A stretch of 64,000 nt of DNA from Atopsyche davidsoni (Eukaryota; Arthropoda; Insecta; Trichoptera; Hydrobiosidae). The position numbers and the translations under genes are program-made. Positions 61,181 to 64,000 of this stretch are shown in pieces; the first letter of the stretch is position 1; each line of letters opens with the position of its first letter. A model generated the notes under the pieces. It worked only from the letters and a program-made list of their open reading frames with translations. It did no database searches and was not told where the DNA came from. The stretch is from assembly GCA_022113835.1 (NCBI GenBank), contig JAILWY010000010.1, positions 6,907,501 through 6,971,500 of the forward strand, in the 5' to 3' direction.

Positions 61181-62129
61181 TTCACAATGGATACGTAATT
61201 AAGGCCAATGTTACAGCATCGCTGCACGGACTACTGGAAATAACATCGATTACATACCATAGAAAATCGTGAAACCTAGCCTAACCAAAGTCCTGACCGA
61301 TAAAATGTTACAGCCATTATTGTATAAATGTTTTATTTAGAAATATATAAATGTATTACGTATTCGATGAATGTCAGTTTTCCGATACGGGTTTGCATGT
61401 AGGGCAGCCCTAGCAACACAGATATAGCGGCCCGAATGTAGAATCGCCCTGACGCCATCGGATCGAACGACTAGCCAAAAACACCTAAACGTGGAGTTGA
61501 GAATTAGAAAATGATCTGAAAACATTTCCATAGCACTCATGAAACGTTTGGTCTGCTTGAAAAATAAAAGCCACTATATATGATCAATAAATAGCTGAGC
61601 GCTGGCAGGGGGCGCGGTGTCGGAGATTTGTAATAAAACGCAATTTATGGAGAAATACTAGACGTCGTGTTATTATATAAGAAAAACTAAAAAAAATACT
61701 CTTCTTTTCCTCAAAATATGTTTTTCTTTAAATTAACAAACAGTACTATGGTAATTATTTACACTAAATATTATATAATATTACACAATATCCAACAAAT
61801 AAGGTTTATAAAAATATAATGACGATAAAGTATTAAAAATAAAAAAAAAAATCAAATAGGATAAGACAAAGAAAAAAAATAGCGAGCGAACGTTGTAATA
61901 AATACAATAGTGAGACTATCATAAGTATCGCAATACGAATAAAGTAGTTTCAGGTCAAATTTTTCTATTGTTCGAGTACCTTCACAAGTCTAGGGCTGCA
62001 TGTTCAATCTAATTCTGCAAAATGAAGCATACTTTGTTGCAATAATTGCACAATACAGGACAGTAATTTACCAGCGAGAGTCGCTAAAATAACTTGTAAT
62101 AATTAAACGCGAGATTACGCGTATAGAGC

Positions 62130-62700
62130 AGCACCTTGTGCGATCACGCTAAGGGCTTTTCTTCGATATGAGGCGGGCCGAGTGCTCGATATGTAGGTCA
62201 ATTTATAATGGCAAGGTTGCTTGTCGCATTTATCACTGCACGCCGAGTGCGCTCGCTGGAGGCGGCGCAGAGGGAGTCCTCCGCGGAACGGGCACGGGGC
62301 GGAAAGCCATCGGAAGTCGTTAGAAAAGCTATTTCGATTTGTTTTGTTTGCGTTGTTTGGTTTATTTGGACGGCGTTGGGGGGGGAGCGGTCCATCCACA
62401 GAAGCTGGCAGGTGGCGAGATAGCCAGCGGGACGCGCGGACACAAATAGAATCAGAGTTATTCGGAAAACTAGGTGACCTACTAATCTTGAACCAATTTC
62501 TTGGGTTCAGGAATAGCGCCGTATAAACACGCTCAGCACCTCGAGCGTTGGCTTATTTAGATTTTCGGCGGGCATGCGATGTGCCGGGCTGGGCGGGGAA
62601 GTGCAGCAGCTCTCGCGGCTCGGACCTTATCGCCGCTGGCCGGCGCGAAGCACAGCGGGCCGGGCGATTTGCTTATCTGCCTGGGATATTATTGCACAAT
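62130..62700. promoter_or_regulatory. CpG-rich patch
   Basis: A GC-rich block with GCCGAGT at 62177 and 62242. Overlapping open frames on both strands resemble no known protein. Confidence 0.3.
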
Positions 62701-63369
62701 ATTGTATTTTGTCTTGTACGTATCGATAGGCTAAAACGTCGAACGAGTACGTGTAGTGGTATAAAGTACATACTTAAATTAGCCACGATTTGCCACACTG
62801 ACAGATAATAATAACATTCACGCTTAAAAATGCACACGATTTAAAAAATAATATAAGGATTTTAAAACGTAATAAAATCAACATGCGTTTTTTTTTCTTT
62901 CATCAATATTACAAATTCATTCACAATGGTTGTTTAACATAAATAATATATACAAAGCTATTTTTTAATTTATTCTGAATTGCTATTTATTTTGTCACTG
63001 AAAGATCTGATTACGCAAGCTGAAAAATGCCAATAAAAATATAAAAAAAAGCAGCTATTACCGGTTAATTGTTAATAGCTCTAACTCCGCCTGCTAAAGT
63101 TAAATGTCGCTACAATGAAGCGTGCTGGCTTTGTGAACGTTGGAGGTCTCTCGGGCGGCGGAATAATCATTATTACAAATACGCATTTTTATTAACTCAC
63201 CGCCAGTCGCTTTAGAGTCAGATATTTTTAAAACGCTACCAACCACATGACATCCGATAAAAATAAATTTGATACCCTCTAGAAATGCAAGTTTTTCGTT
63301 TGAAAGCTTTACTCAAATTAGTAATGGTTTTCATTGATTCCATTTTGAGTACTTGTAATATTCCGATGC

Positions 63370-63580
63370 GTGAATGTTTGAAGGGTTTCGAGTGGATGCA
63401 GGAGATCGGAGCGGCGCGGCGCGGCTCGCGCGATTGATTTTCACGAGTGCAGGTAAGTGTGCCAAGGCTGCCTCGGGCCGCGGCGCGTGCTTGCAACCGC
63501 GGCCCGTAGCGCCCGCCCGCCCCAGCATCAGGTGGGATCTCCTCGAATCTGCTGCACTTCGCGTGCAAGCGATGTCTTAT
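63370..63580 (+). promoter_or_regulatory. CpG-rich patch with a consensus plus-strand splice donor
   Basis: A CpG-rich segment contains GAGTGCAG|GTAAGT with the exon side ending at 63452. It could be the first exon of a plus-strand transcript divergent from FTZ-F1. An open frame from 63374 leads into it, but the peptide is not recognisable. Confidence 0.3.
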
Positions 63581-64000
63581 GCCATGCTCAGTACAATAAA
63601 CGACAATTATGTTAATATATAAATATGAAACTAGGTACAAAATAGCGACGGTGTTACTTATTATTGTTTATAATATAAATATTGTCTTCATATAAATTAT
63701 GGAATCACGTGAATATTCCAACTCTCTTACACATGTAATTACTTCCACAACGTTTCGGTTTGTGCAGTTTAATAAAAGTTATGATGATAGCAAGTATACG
63801 TTAATCTTATTAAATATAGTCTCCTACGTATTTTTTTATATAATATTTAGCCTCATTTGATATCCATAGACATGCATAGCAATTTTGCCCCCGCCTGGTC
63901 TTTGAATAAATAATCTTTTTCAAGGAGTTTCATTGACCAGCCAGCAATCATAAATATAAATTACTTACAATTTTCTAAGTAAGAATTATGTTTTTTTTTT

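Larger units (their letters stand above)
43430..64000. other. FTZ-F1 upstream region, no coding exon recognised
   Basis: This 20 kb region alternates AT-rich DNA with CpG-rich patches (about 43600-44110, 47550-47910, 48300-49100, 49380-50080, 53810-54140, 56090-56400, 60920-61180, 62130-62700, 63370-63580). It includes transposon remnants listed separately. Open frames in the patches (for example 47556-47906, 62221-62526, 63236-63640) match no protein I know. It may be the first intron of an alpha-type FTZ-F1 isoform or plain intergenic DNA. Confidence 0.5.

Noticed and set aside
62115..62526. Opposed frames of 80-101 codons
   Set aside because: Mutually antisense, low similarity to anything known, in a CpG-rich patch.
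1..64000. CRISPR arrays, bacterial operons, phage or integrated virus genes, or a novel multi-gene system
   Set aside because: No regularly spaced repeats, no operon-like ORF runs, and no viral genes were seen. The content is two split insect genes, decayed mobile elements and non-coding DNA.

Overview
The window looks like AT-rich nuclear DNA of an insect, most likely a moth or butterfly. It has eukaryotic split genes with GT-AG introns, decayed non-LTR retrotransposons, fold-back elements, and two recognisable proteins of insect type. There are no bacterial operons, tRNA or rRNA genes, or CRISPR arrays. The Lepidoptera assignment rests on the protein sequences as I remember the families; no search was run.

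Only two protein-coding genes can be supported, both on the minus strand. (1) About 1.1-7.6 kb holds the 5' part of carnitine O-palmitoyltransferase 1: five coding exons, residues 1-293. The catalytic exons lie beyond the left edge. (2) About 23.7-43.4 kb holds the complete coding sequence of the nuclear receptor FTZ-F1: five coding exons that splice in phase to a 551-residue protein if translation starts at 43329. The zinc fingers, Ftz-F1 box, ligand-binding domain and AF-2 helix are all present. A further intron lies in the 3' UTR, starting 10 nt after the stop codon.

Layout: 0-7.6 kb CPT1; 7.6-23 kb AT-rich intergenic DNA with fold-back elements, a degenerate repeat trio and a dead Jockey-like LINE; 23-43.5 kb FTZ-F1, with introns of 5.4 and 11.7 kb containing many GC/CpG-rich patches; 43.5-64 kb the FTZ-F1 upstream region, where more CpG-rich patches alternate with AT-rich DNA, an RTE-like LINE remnant, a TIR-type inverted repeat and a duplicated repeat. 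I recognise no coding exon in this last part. An alpha-type FTZ-F1 first exon may lie here or beyond the right edge.

Both genes belong to steroid- and metamorphosis-linked insect physiology: FTZ-F1 is the competence factor downstream of ecdysone and HR3, and CPT1 is the entry step of mitochondrial fatty-acid oxidation. They are tandem on one strand but far apart, and I see no evidence of co-regulation. The most interesting material is non-coding. Four copies of an HR3/ROR-like half-site (AAGTGGGTC) lie within 4.9 kb around the FTZ-F1 DNA-binding-domain exon, one beside a consensus FTZ-F1 site. A GCCGAGT heptamer is strongly over-represented across the FTZ-F1 first intron and upstream region.
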